In this document: one piece after another, positions 1 to 6,637 of the stretch
Position numbering within the stretch: position 1 is the first letter of the stretch
How the letters are laid out: the number at the start of each line of letters is the position of its first letter
NCBI GenBank assembly: GCA_041743835.1
Contig: JBGTLW010000127.1
Span: 1-10,161, forward strand
Length of the DNA stretch: 10,161 bases
Direction of reading: 5' to 3'
From: JBGTLW01 sp041743835
Lineage (GTDB): Bacteria > Planctomycetota > Phycisphaerae > Phycisphaerales > Phycisphaeraceae
Position numbers and translations under genes: made by a program
Notes under the pieces: model-generated
What the model saw: the letters and a program-made list of their open reading frames with translations, nothing else
Databases searched by the model: none
Told to the model about the DNA's origin: nothing

Positions 1-39
1 GATGTCGCGCTCGAGCGTTTGCTGGGCTTTCATCGCGAC
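1..39 (-). repeat. In-frame repeat, copy 1 (within YqeY-like gene)
   Basis: These 39 bases match 319-357 at 35 positions. The offset is 318 bases, exactly 106 codons, so both copies encode nearly the same 13 residues, here V-A-M-K-A-Q-Q-T-L-E-R-D-I. Whether the similarity continues beyond the window edge cannot be seen. Confidence 0.85.
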
Positions 40-390
40 GCCGGTCGCGGCCCCGTCGCTTGGCGCGGCGCGGATGGCGTCTGCCGCGGGGCCCAGGGCC
101 GCGAGCACCTGCTCCGCGGAGAGCGACTGGGGCAGCAGCGATTCGAGGATCACCAATTCCTGCTTGAACTTGGGGACCTCAGGCGCGTCGGGCGCGGCCG
201 CGAGCGTCTCGTGCATCGACTTGACCATCGCTTTGATGATCTTCTGTTCCTCTTCTTCGGTCAGGTCCGCACCCTTGCGCGTCGCGCCCATCTGGAGGTC
301 GCCGAGCACAACCTTGAGGATGTCTCGCTCGAGGGTTTGCTGGGCTCTCATCGCGGCGAGGATGCGCTGCTTGATCTGTGGGGTGAGCAT
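1..390 (-). CDS. GatB/YqeY-domain protein, 3' end beyond window
   Basis: The reading frame opens with ATG at 390 and runs off the window start without a stop, so 130 residues are visible. The family is related to the tRNA-binding tail domain of GatB, the amidotransferase subunit; the precise role of stand-alone YqeY proteins is not settled. Visible family features are the N-terminal helix 'AAMRAQQTLERDILKVVLGDL', the acidic turn 'LTEEEEQKIIKAMVK' near residues 44-58, and 'ELVILESLLPQSLSAEQV' near 77-94, which matches the 'LPxxLS' segment of YqeY. After 'ATGVAMK' the protein repeats its own N-terminal segment ('AQQTLERDI') instead of the usual 'GRADGK' tail, so the C-terminal domain is unusual or duplicated. 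No clear Shine-Dalgarno sequence precedes the ATG. It lies 84 bases downstream of the hydrolase stop on the same strand and may share its transcript. Confidence 0.82.
   Translation of the reverse strand, partial: MLTPQIKQRILAAMRAQQTLERDILKVVLGDLQMGATRKGADLTEEEEQKIIKAMVKSMHETLAAAPDAPEVPKFKQELVILESLLPQSLSAEQVLAALGPAADAIRAAPSDGAATGVAMKAQQTLERDI
319..357 (-). repeat. In-frame repeat, copy 2 (N-terminal helix of YqeY-like gene)
   Basis: This is the partner of 1-39. It encodes A-A-M-R-A-Q-Q-T-L-E-R-D-I near residue 12 of the protein. The four mismatches give only conservative or silent changes (V/A, K/R and two silent), which suggests an internal duplication under protein-level constraint. Confidence 0.85.
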
Positions 391-474
391 GGTGTGTCTT
401 TGGTCGTGGGGTGTGGTCAATGTGGTCGTTGGTCACGCATCGTACCAGCATCACAGGCCGCGCCAGGGTTGCGT

Positions 475-1860
475 TCACTTTGCGTGCTTTTCAAGCCACG
501 CCCGAAGCGGCGCAGCCTCGGCCTCGGCCCGCGCAGCCCAGTCCGAGTCCCCCGCGTCGGCGGCAAGTGCCTCGTAAGCCGCGACCACCTCGCCTAGCTT
601 CTGCACATCCCGCCCCGCCCGCCACTCCGCCTCCCGGTTCTCCAGAAAACGCACGTGCAACTCGTGGTCCCGCCGAACATCGTCGTGGGTCATCAGCTCA
701 TCAATGGCCAGGGATATCGGCCACACCACGACTTCTCTGAACGCCTCGATCGTCGCCTGATGGTCTGATGCCGATTGCATGAGGAAGCGGTGCCGCTGTA
801 CCGGGTCGTCGATCTGCTTCGCCAGCGCCAGCAGGTCATCCACCCACGCCTTGGCCAGCGCCTGCGCCTCGGGGGTGTCGGCCAGGGCCCGGACACGCAT
901 CCACTCAGCAGCAGCCGTCACCCGTGCCTGTGGGTCCTCGATTTTTGCATCGGCGCGCATCTGCGTGAGCATCTGATCACGATAGCTTGCGCGCTCCTCG
1001 TCGCTGAGCGCGGGGTGTGTCAGCCTCGACTGCCGCAGCATCCAGGTCAGCGCAGCGAGCTGGTCCTCGAGCGGGGCCCAGTCGTGCTCGAGCTTGGGGT
1101 AGATGCGCACGAACACATGCTGGCCTCGCTCCCGCGCAGCGTCTGCGTGCTCCAGTGTTTTTGTGATGTCCACGATCGGGTCCAGCGCTCCGAAGAGCAC
1201 CGCCACGCAGAAGTGTTCGGTGCCCGCATTCCGCGGCGGCGAGCCCGCGCCTTGGAGGACGATGCCGGCGAAGTCCTTGGGCCGGCGCCGGGCGAAGCGC
1301 TCGCCATCCGCGCTCCCGCCGGACATCCCGATGGTAAACCGCAGCGACGGGTGGACACGCACACCGATGGCGTCGAGGTCTTTGAAGACGCCGTCCTGAT
1401 AGCGAGGCTTGTGGTGTTGGGCCATGCCGTTGGCGACCTTGTTGATGCCGACGACGATGACGCCGTGGGCCTCGGCCCAGCCCTGGTATCGCTTGACGTT
1501 GGGCCTCCCGCCGGGGTTCTGCAGCACAAGCAGCGGGAACAGCGCATCCTGTTCGGTCTCGTAGCGCGCGGGCACGAAGAGTCGGTAGGTCACTTCCTTG
1601 TCGTGGAACGCGGTCACGGCCTCGTGGTAACCCACGCCCCGCGGCTGGGGGGTCGGCTCGTCGGGGATGTCCAGCCCCGCTTGGGTTTGCTCCGGCTGCG
1701 GCGTGTCCAACAGGTCCATCACGTCCTGAGCCGGTGTTGCACCGCAAAGCGTCAGCAGCAGGGCGGTCCAACTGCAAAGCCACGCCGCGCGGCACAGGCC
1801 CGCCATGGAGCCGCGTTCGGCGGCGGTAGGGGTGGGGTGTCGCGTGGTGAATGGATGCAT
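475..1860 (-). CDS. Exported alpha/beta hydrolase (dienelactone hydrolase/esterase-like) with helical C-terminal region
   Basis: This 461-residue protein is probably a serine esterase or peptidase of unknown substrate acting outside the cytoplasm. Numbering is from ATG 1860. The nucleophile elbow 'GMSGGS' gives Ser180. Asp227 in 'FGALDP' and His259 in 'KLEHDW' complete a plausible triad in the right order. 'LLVLQNPGG' (about 110-118) would form the oxyanion loop. A hydrophobic stretch near residues 26-41 followed by 'GATPAQD' looks like a signal peptide. Residues from about 270 to the end are charged, alanine-rich and predicted helical, with no motif I recognise. ATG 1860 is preferred because GGAG lies 9 bases upstream. 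In-frame alternatives are 1914 (overlong leader) and 1806 (tighter signal peptide but no ribosome site). The gene is 61 bases downstream of arfB on the same strand. The hydrolase fold is well supported; the reaction is not. Confidence 0.85.
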   Translation of the reverse strand: MHPFTTRHPTPTAAERGSMAGLCRAAWLCSWTALLLTLCGATPAQDVMDLLDTPQPEQTQAGLDIPDEPTPQPRGVGYHEAVTAFHDKEVTYRLFVPARYETEQDALFPLLVLQNPGGRPNVKRYQGWAEAHGVIVVGINKVANGMAQHHKPRYQDGVFKDLDAIGVRVHPSLRFTIGMSGGSADGERFARRRPKDFAGIVLQGAGSPPRNAGTEHFCVAVLFGALDPIVDITKTLEHADAARERGQHVFVRIYPKLEHDWAPLEDQLAALTWMLRQSRLTHPALSDEERASYRDQMLTQMRADAKIEDPQARVTAAAEWMRVRALADTPEAQALAKAWVDDLLALAKQIDDPVQRHRFLMQSASDHQATIEAFREVVVWPISLAIDELMTHDDVRRDHELHVRFLENREAEWRAGRDVQKLGEVVAAYEALAADAGDSDWAARAEAEAAPLRAWLEKHAK

Positions 1861-1869
1861 GAGAATCCG

Positions 1870-1873
1870 CTCC
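1870..1873 (-). promoter_or_regulatory. Shine-Dalgarno site of the hydrolase gene
   Basis: GGAG on the minus strand lies 9 bases before ATG 1860. It decides the start over 1806, which has no purine-rich site in front. Confidence 0.55.
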
Positions 1874-1921
1874 GTGGACCCAGTGCATTGCGGTGACGGG
1901 CAGGGAGGATACACCGGGCGG

Positions 1922-2374
1922 TTACTCGGCTTCTCGCCCCGGCGGTTTGCGCTGGCGTTTGACCTGGCCGCGCTGGGTTTTGGCGTCCAGCCGGCGGCGG
2001 ATGGAGGACCGGCTGGGGCGTGTGGCCCGGCGTTTGCGCGGCCGATTCAGTGCCTCGACCACCAGCCCGCGCAGCCGGCCGATGCACGCCCGGCGGTTGG
2101 CAAGCTGGCTCCGCGAGTTGTCCGCCGAGACGATCAGTTCCGTCTCCGTCGCCAGCGACCCCGCCAGGGCGATGAGGCGTTCCATGGCCCACGGCGGGAG
2201 CACCGCGCCAAGGTCGTCCAAACCCACACGCAGGATGGCCTTGCTGGCGACCTTGTTCACGTTCTGGCCGCCCGGCCCGCTGCTGCGCGCGAACGACCAC
2301 CGCATCGCCGCGGGCGGCAGCGCGATGCCCGGCGCGATCTCGATGTCGTTGGGGGAGGGCGTGGTCACGGCCAT
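1922..2374 (-). CDS. arfB: Peptidyl-tRNA hydrolase ArfB (YaeJ), ribosome rescue factor
   Basis: This 150-residue protein is a class I release-factor-like hydrolase that frees peptides from ribosomes stalled on mRNAs without a stop codon. 'FARSSGPGGQNVNKVASKA' at residues 29-47 holds the catalytic GGQ (35-37) in the ArfB signature context. The codon-recognition domain of true release factors is absent, as expected. The basic C-terminal tail (about 112-150: 'NRPRKRRATRPSRSS', 'RRRLDAKTQRGQVKRQRK') is the part that enters the empty mRNA channel in the known family. Length fits the usual 135-150 residues. The start at 2374 leaves only 42 bases to the divergent gene at 2417, so the promoters of both genes must be compressed into or overlap that gap. 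No consensus promoter is evident to me there. It probably heads the transcript that includes the hydrolase. Confidence 0.95.
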   Translation of the reverse strand: MAVTTPSPNDIEIAPGIALPPAAMRWSFARSSGPGGQNVNKVASKAILRVGLDDLGAVLPPWAMERLIALAGSLATETELIVSADNSRSQLANRRACIGRLRGLVVEALNRPRKRRATRPSRSSIRRRLDAKTQRGQVKRQRKPPGREAE

Positions 2375-2416
2375 ACTCTAGTGGGCGGACCGGCCTTGAG
2401 TCGATACAACACTGGC

Positions 2417-3475
2417 ATGGACAGCAGAGAACAACGGGTCAGCGTGGTCACCCCGCTAGAGCAGGCGTGGGCGCGGATGGTGCGCCTGCTGTTCTCGCCC
2501 TGGGAGTTGGGCAAGTGGCTGGCGCTGGGCTTCATCATGTTCCTGGTTTACCTGAACTCCACGGTCGCCAAGGCCACGGAGCTGGCCTCGCACTTGCTGC
2601 CGATGGATGGCCTGTTCCCCATGCCCACTTTCCGCGAGCCGTTTGCCGACTTCCTGCTCCGAACCCGCGAACACTACACCGCCTTGGCGATCGCGGCGGT
2701 GTGTGTGGGTTTGGTGGTGTACGCGGTGATGACGTTCTTCGGCAGCCGAGCCCGCTTCATGTTGCTCGACGCGATGGTCCACAACCGGGCCGACATCGCG
2801 GAGCCCTGGCGTGCTTACGCGGGCCCAGCGAATCGGCTCTGGATTTTCCTGGTGGTCATCACGACGGGGTTCTGGCTCGTGAACTGCATCGCGGTCGCGG
2901 TGGGGGTGATGGTGGTCTGGCCGGACATCCAGGCGGGCTTCATGGGCGACCGCACGTACTGGACGCTGATCGTGGCGACGTGCACGCTGCCGATGCTCTG
3001 GCTGTTGTACTTCAAGGGGCTTGTCATCACGTGGGATTTCATTGTCCCGATGATGATGGCTCAAAAGCTCGGGCCTTGGCGGGCGTGGTGGGTCTGGCTG
3101 CGTGATTTTCTGCGCTACCACATGTGGGCGATCGTGCTGTTCTATCTGCTGCGGATGGTCATCAGTTCGGTGGTGGGGACGCTGGCGTTTTTCGCGTGTT
3201 GTCTGACGTGCAGTGTCGCGGCCTGGCCCTATGTCGAGTCGGTGGCGCTGTTGCCGATCCTGGTGTTTGACCGGTTGTACGCGGCCTATTTCGTCGGGCA
3301 GTTCGGGCCCGGCTGGGTGCTGTTCCAACCCGAGCCCGATGAGCCGCCGCTGTGCCCCGGCTGCCGATACGACCTGCGCGGCAACCCCGCGGCCTTGTCC
3401 TGCCCGGAGTGCGGCTACGACCTTACGGAGCGCCCCACATTTGCGACGGGCGGCGGGGTGGGGGCCGAGGGATAG
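2417..3475 (+). CDS. Polytopic membrane protein (DUF7544-like) with C-terminal zinc ribbon
   Basis: This 352-residue integral membrane protein has no assigned function. Hydrophobic segments are near residues 32-50, 87-107, 141-168, 182-205, 236-268 and 274-295. The N-terminal 'AWARMVRLLFSPWELGKWLALGF' and the late 'LLPILVFDRLYAAYFVGQFG' are features I associate with planctomycete DUF7544-type membrane proteins; this match is from memory. A cytoplasmic-looking tail carries a four-cysteine ribbon, C313/C316 ('CPGC') and C329/C332 ('CPEC'), typical of Phycisphaerae proteins. The open frame continues upstream to 1805, but that part is antisense to arfB and the hydrolase and has no coding character, so ATG 2417 is taken. 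No strong ribosome site precedes it. A hairpin overlaps its stop codon. It lies 64 bases before the WG-repeat gene, from which that hairpin probably separates it. Confidence 0.85.
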   Translation: MDSREQRVSVVTPLEQAWARMVRLLFSPWELGKWLALGFIMFLVYLNSTVAKATELASHLLPMDGLFPMPTFREPFADFLLRTREHYTALAIAAVCVGLVVYAVMTFFGSRARFMLLDAMVHNRADIAEPWRAYAGPANRLWIFLVVITTGFWLVNCIAVAVGVMVVWPDIQAGFMGDRTYWTLIVATCTLPMLWLLYFKGLVITWDFIVPMMMAQKLGPWRAWWVWLRDFLRYHMWAIVLFYLLRMVISSVVGTLAFFACCLTCSVAAWPYVESVALLPILVFDRLYAAYFVGQFGPGWVLFQPEPDEPPLCPGCRYDLRGNPAALSCPECGYDLTERPTFATGGGVGAEG

Positions 3476-3490
3476 CGATCCCTCGGCTTT
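3464..3490 (+). terminator. Hairpin overlapping the membrane-protein stop codon
   Basis: GCCGAGGGAT (3464-3473) and ATCCCTCGGC (3478-3487) form a perfect 10-base-pair stem around the loop AGCG, followed by TTT. The TAG stop (3473-3475) lies at the stem-loop junction. The short T run makes it a weak-looking but plausible intrinsic terminator for the upstream gene. Confidence 0.6.
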
Positions 3491-3539
3491 GGGGGGTCTG
3501 GGGGTTACTTTCACGGTTCGCTTTGCCTACTGTTGTAAA

Positions 3540-4847
3540 ATGTGGTCACTTACTTGGAGCCTTGCGTTGCGTGTTGCCTGTTTGCTGCTCGCGTGGGTGG
3601 TTTTAGCGGCGGCGCCTTCGGGTGTGGTGTTGGCGCAACCGACCACCACGCCCGAGCAAGCCCGGCTGGTTTTCGACCCCAACGTCGGCCTCAACCCGAT
3701 CCGGCTACGCACGGTGCGCGACACCGATCTCCATCTCCCCGTCAACATCAACAACTGGTGGGGCTACGCGGCACAGGACGGCAACCTGATTGTCTTCCCG
3801 TACCTGGAGTGGGCGGACTATGAGTACGACGGCCTGCTGCGCGCGATGTCCGATGGGAAGACCGGCTACCTCAACAAGGCGGGCCGATGGCACATCCAAC
3901 CCACGTTCCACTATGCCGACCGCTTCTCCGAAGCCATCGCGATCGTCGGCGATGACAAGGGGCGGCTCACCTTCATCAACAAAGCCGGCCGGCCGATCAC
4001 CGACCGGTTCTTCGATGGCGCGCTGCGATTCCAGGAAGGCGTCGCGGCGGTGAGCTCCGAGGGCCTCTGCGGTTTCATCGACAAGGCGGGCAGGATCACC
4101 ATCCCGCTGCGATACACCAAGGTGCGGTCGTTTCACGACGGGCTGGCCGCGGTCCACCTGAAAGACCCGGGCACGGATCGCACGGCCGTCGGCTACATCA
4201 ACCGCACGGGCAAGTGGGCCTTCACGGACACCACCGGCCGGGTGCTGGACTTCGGCGACTTCAGCGACGGCCTGGCCGCGGCACATGTGCAACTCGACGA
4301 GAACAAGACCGCTTGGGGATTCATCGACAAGACCTTCAGGCTCCGCATCCAGCCGACCTTCGACGAGGTGCGTGATTTTGTCGGCGGGCTTGCTGCGGTG
4401 CGCGTGGGCGAGAAGTGGGGCTACATCAACAAGACGGGCAGTTGGCAGATCGAGCCGACCTACGACGAGGCCCACGACTTTGTGGACACGCTGAGCATGT
4501 TGCGGATCGGCACGCTCTGGGGCTTTACGGACAAGACGGGCAACCGCGGTGTGGACGCGCAGTTTGAGTTTGCCGAGCCGTTCTACCTGCGTTTTGCCCG
4601 TGTGCAGACGAAGCCGAACTTCGGGTACATCGACATCTCGGGTCGGCCGATCTGGGACCCGCGTGCGGCGTTTGATGAGGGGATCGTGGACACGACGCCC
4701 AAGTCTCGGGCCGAGGTGGAGGTGTCGGACCACCTGCGGGGCGACCAGGTGCTGCCGCCGCCCCCCGCGCGCGAAAGCCGCGGCACGGGCTATCCGCCGG
4801 AGCATCTGTACGTGGAAGTGCTCCCCGCGCCCAAGCCCGCGCCTTGA
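3540..4847 (+). CDS. Exported WG-repeat protein, eight repeats
   Basis: This 435-residue protein starts with a signal peptide (hydrophobic core about 8-25, likely cut after 'VVLA' near residue 32). The rest is built of WG beta repeats, recognised by the core G-(Y/F)-(I/L/T)-(N/D)-K-x-G followed by 'xxIxPxFDxxxxFxxGLAAV'. Cores lie near residues 109 (GYLNKAG), 144 (TFINKAG), 178 (GFIDKAG), 218 (GYINRTG), 259 (GFIDKTF), 294 (GYINKTG), 327 (GFTDKTG) and 362 (GYIDISG). Such repeats are thought to form a beta scaffold for binding; no enzymatic residues are visible. Residues after about 375 are non-repetitive and proline-rich. An open frame extends upstream to 3213, inside the membrane-protein gene, but ATG 3540 gives an immediate, convincing signal peptide. 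No clear Shine-Dalgarno sequence is seen. The partner or ligand is unknown. Confidence 0.9.
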   Translation: MWSLTWSLALRVACLLLAWVVLAAAPSGVVLAQPTTTPEQARLVFDPNVGLNPIRLRTVRDTDLHLPVNINNWWGYAAQDGNLIVFPYLEWADYEYDGLLRAMSDGKTGYLNKAGRWHIQPTFHYADRFSEAIAIVGDDKGRLTFINKAGRPITDRFFDGALRFQEGVAAVSSEGLCGFIDKAGRITIPLRYTKVRSFHDGLAAVHLKDPGTDRTAVGYINRTGKWAFTDTTGRVLDFGDFSDGLAAAHVQLDENKTAWGFIDKTFRLRIQPTFDEVRDFVGGLAAVRVGEKWGYINKTGSWQIEPTYDEAHDFVDTLSMLRIGTLWGFTDKTGNRGVDAQFEFAEPFYLRFARVQTKPNFGYIDISGRPIWDPRAAFDEGIVDTTPKSRAEVEVSDHLRGDQVLPPPPARESRGTGYPPEHLYVEVLPAPKPAP

Positions 4848-4875
4848 CTGAGCCAATAGCCCGCGGCCAACCCCC

Positions 4876-5037
4876 GCGCGGCACAACACCACGATCCGAC
4901 AGACGTACCAGCGCCTGGTGGCCAACGGCAAAGCGAAGATGGTCGCCCTGGTGGCGTGCACGCGCAAGCTGTTGGCCATCCTCAACGCCATGCTGCCAGA
5001 TCAACAATCATGGTGGACCGACATGCCAAACAATTGA
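4876..5037 (+). pseudogene. IS110-family transposase, C-terminal remnant
   Basis: Reading in the frame that ends at TGA 5035-5037 gives 'ARHNTTIRQTYQRL', then 'VANGKAKMVALVACT', then 'RKLLAILNAML' and a short tail with two Trp. This is the conserved end of IS110 transposases (pattern RxNPxIRxFYQRLxxxGKxxxVALVAxxRKLLxxLNAMLR). The segment has no start codon of its own, and upstream of 4876 the frame loses resemblance to the family, so more than 80 percent of the usual 300-400-residue protein is missing. The RuvC-like catalytic domain is gone and it cannot transpose. It lies just after the WG-repeat stop. The left break, at about 4876, marks either a deletion or a truncated insertion. Whether the original element belonged to the IS110 or the IS1111 subgroup cannot be told from this end. 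Confidence 0.82.
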
Positions 5038-5049
5038 CATGCAAGACAG

Positions 5050-5068
5050 CCGCTCACGGCCGCGGCTC
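5050..5068 (-). repeat. Degenerate GAGCCGCG repeat, inverted
   Basis: On the minus strand this reads GAGCCGCGGCCGTGAGCGG. It matches the 24-base repeat at 9189 (GAGCCGCGACCGTGAGGG then AGCGG) apart from one substitution and a five-base gap. It faces the direct copy at 5103. Confidence 0.55.
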
Positions 5069-5102
5069 GGTGGGCAGCGCCAACCGTCCACGACTCTTTA
5101 AC

Positions 5103-5129
5103 GAGCCGCGACCGCTCGGGGAGCGGGTG
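5103..5129 (+). repeat. GAGCCGCG 24-base repeat, copy A
   Basis: GAGCCGCGACCG is followed by CTCGGGGAGCGGGTG. Compared with the copies at 6583 and 9189 it has one extra base and a changed centre, which creates a perfect CCGCTC-GGG-GAGCGG hairpin. The leader 'CTTTAAC' resembles the 'CTTAAAC' before the 6583 copy. Confidence 0.75.
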
Positions 5130-5163
5130 TCTTTGATGCGTGCCGAGGTGTGCTTGGACATTG

Positions 5164-5183
5164 CCGACGCGTCCCCGCAGCGG
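5164..5183. repeat. Decayed palindrome with TCCC loop
   Basis: CCG-ac-GCG, loop TCCC, CGC-ag-CGG: a short stem with a two-by-two internal mismatch. It has the same loop as the palindromes at 7979 and 9294 and looks like a worn member of that family. Confidence 0.4.
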
Positions 5184-5345
5184 TGCGCCTCAGGGTCGAG
5201 TCGGATCGGTAGAACGCCGCTTCGCGGCCGCTAAACAAGCATCAACAGACTTTGTCGTAGGGTGACGCGGTTTACACGGTTTGGGCGGTTAAGGCTTTGC
5301 AAGATCGAGCCGAAGAAACACCCTAGAGGCGGGCGTCATGCGCCC

Positions 5346-6542
5346 ATGTTGAGCGTCATCATGCTGAGGGTCGATCTCAAACGCGCCAGGCCGGGCATGG
5401 TTTTGGCCTTGCCGATCATCAACCCGCAGGCCCCCTCGCGGGCGCTGCTCAAGGCGGGGTACGCGCTCGAAGACGCGATGATCGGCAAGCTCAACCAGAT
5501 GGGCATCCGCAGCGCCTGGGTCAAGTGCCCGGCCCTGGACTTCATGAAGAAGTTCATGGACCGCGACGGGGCCGAGGCCCGCTCCAGCGTCGTCGCCAAG
5601 ATCGCCGACACCTTCGAACTCTTGCAGGAACAGGCCAGCGCGAACCTCCCCTACGACACCTACGTCAGCTCCATCGAAACACTCGTCGGCTCGCTGATCT
5701 CCAACCCCTCCTCCGCGATCTTCCTCGGCGACCTCATCGACGGGCCCGCGGACCTCATGCGCCACAGCTCGACCGTCACCTACCTCTCGCTGTTGCTTGG
5801 CCTTAAGCTCGAAGCGTACATGATCCGCGAGCGACGCCACGTCAACCCCGCCCGCGCCAAGGAAGTCGTCGCGCTGGGCATGGGCGCGATGCTCCACGAT
5901 GTCGGGCTGCTCATGCTTGATGAAGACCTGCGCGAAGAGTTCGCCAAGACCGGCGACGACACCGACCCGCGCTTCAAGTCCCACTGCGCGCTGGGCTATC
6001 AAACCGTCCGGGGCAACATCGACCCCTCGGCCGCGACCGTCGTGCTCCACCACCACCAGCGATACGACGGCAAGGGGTTCACCAGCGACGGCTTCCCGCT
6101 GCTGGACAACCGACGCATCCACGTGTTCTCGCGCATCGTCGCGGTGGCGGATGCGTTTGACCGGCTGCGCGAGCCGTGCAGCCTGCCCCCGCAGCCCACC
6201 GCGTTTGTGCTGCACCACATGGTCAGCCAGAAGCTGAGCGTGCAGTTCGACCCGGTGGTCTTGATGACGCTGCTGGATGTGGTTCCGCCGTTTGCGCCCG
6301 GCTCGATCGTCACGCTCTCCGACGGACGCTTCGCGGTGGTCATCGAACACCACCCCGAGACGCCGTGCCTCCCCTCGGTGCAGCTCATCGACGACCCCGA
6401 CACCTTCGACCCCAACACGCTCGAAGCGGGGAACCTGGTGAACCTCGCCAACGAGTCGGGCCTGTTCGTGGCCGAGTGCGACGGGTACGACGTGCGGGAG
6501 TACCAGTTCACCCGGCCCGACCCGATCTCCCTCGCCGCGTGA
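5346..6542 (+). CDS. HD-GYP-like domain protein with altered signature motifs
   Basis: This 398-residue cytoplasmic protein has an N-terminal 'VDLKRARPGMVLALPI' domain (about 7-62), as in many HD-GYP proteins, then an HD-GYP domain (about 85-315). The family hydrolyses cyclic di-GMP with a two- or three-metal centre. Likely metal ligands are all present: D136, H140, H184-D185 ('LHDVG'), H213, H236-H237 and D269 ('VADAFD'). Signature residues differ, however. HDIGK is HDVGL, so the phosphate-contacting Lys is lost; HHE is HHQ; and GYP is GFT. The C-terminal 'PFAPGSIVTLSDGRFAVVIEHH' segment is also typical of family tails. It may be a c-di-GMP binder or act on another substrate. The start could be 5346 or ATG 5361 ('MLRVDLK'), which has GAG seven bases upstream; the in-frame ATG at 5262 adds an implausible basic leader. 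It is alone on its strand, after the scar region, and converges on the VWA gene. Confidence 0.85.
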   Translation: MLSVIMLRVDLKRARPGMVLALPIINPQAPSRALLKAGYALEDAMIGKLNQMGIRSAWVKCPALDFMKKFMDRDGAEARSSVVAKIADTFELLQEQASANLPYDTYVSSIETLVGSLISNPSSAIFLGDLIDGPADLMRHSSTVTYLSLLLGLKLEAYMIRERRHVNPARAKEVVALGMGAMLHDVGLLMLDEDLREEFAKTGDDTDPRFKSHCALGYQTVRGNIDPSAATVVLHHHQRYDGKGFTSDGFPLLDNRRIHVFSRIVAVADAFDRLREPCSLPPQPTAFVLHHMVSQKLSVQFDPVVLMTLLDVVPPFAPGSIVTLSDGRFAVVIEHHPETPCLPSVQLIDDPDTFDPNTLEAGNLVNLANESGLFVAECDGYDVREYQFTRPDPISLAA

Positions 6543-6582
6543 CCCGCGCCCCCACAAACAGAGCCGCCGCCGTGTCTTAAAC

Positions 6583-6606
6583 GAGCCGCGACCGTCAGGG
6601 AGCGGG
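6583..6606 (+). repeat. GAGCCGCG 24-base repeat, copy B
   Basis: GAGCCGCGACCGT is followed by CAGGGAGCGGG. It differs from the copy at 9189 by one base. It begins 40 bases after the HD-GYP stop and opens the composite element that ends at 6704. Confidence 0.8.
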
Positions 6607-6637
6607 CGCCTTTCTCGTGCGTTCGAAGCGCGCCTTC

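Larger units (their letters stand above)
4848..5345. other. Gene-free scar region between the WG-repeat and HD-GYP genes
   Basis: About 500 bases carry no intact gene. They hold an IS110-type transposase remnant (4876-5037), an inverted degenerate GAGCCGCG repeat (5050-5068), a direct one (5103-5129), a weak TCCC-loop palindrome (5164-5183) and a small hairpin, GCCGC-TTC-GCGGC (5216-5228). From 5229 to 5345 I see nothing beyond the leader of the next gene and no clear promoter. Confidence 0.7.

Noticed and set aside
775..1896. Long plus-strand open frame (373 codons) antisense to the hydrolase
   Set aside because: The opposite strand encodes a clear hydrolase with signal peptide and triad; this frame has no family resemblance and is a GC-rich shadow.
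1805..2416. N-terminal extension of the membrane-protein frame
   Set aside because: It is antisense to arfB and the hydrolase start, lacks family resemblance, and ATG 2417 begins the conserved part.
2375..2416. Divergent promoter between arfB and the membrane-protein gene
   Set aside because: TTGAGT and TACAAC occur but only three bases apart; no properly spaced -35/-10 pair is visible on either strand.
2456..3514. Long minus-strand open frame antisense to the membrane protein
   Set aside because: Its product is His/Arg/Gln-rich without domain character, while the plus strand gives regular membrane segments and a zinc ribbon.
3705..4991. 428-codon minus-strand open frame antisense to the WG-repeat gene
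   Set aside because: The plus strand shows eight WG repeats after a signal peptide; the antisense frame is only a reflection of that periodicity.
5161..5232. Possible tRNA-like region
   Set aside because: The GGGTCGAGTC stretch hints at a T arm, but no acceptor stem, anticodon arm or tRNA ending can be folded around it.
5289..6557. 422-codon minus-strand open frame antisense to the HD-GYP gene
   Set aside because: No recognisable motif; the plus strand holds ordered HD-domain ligands.
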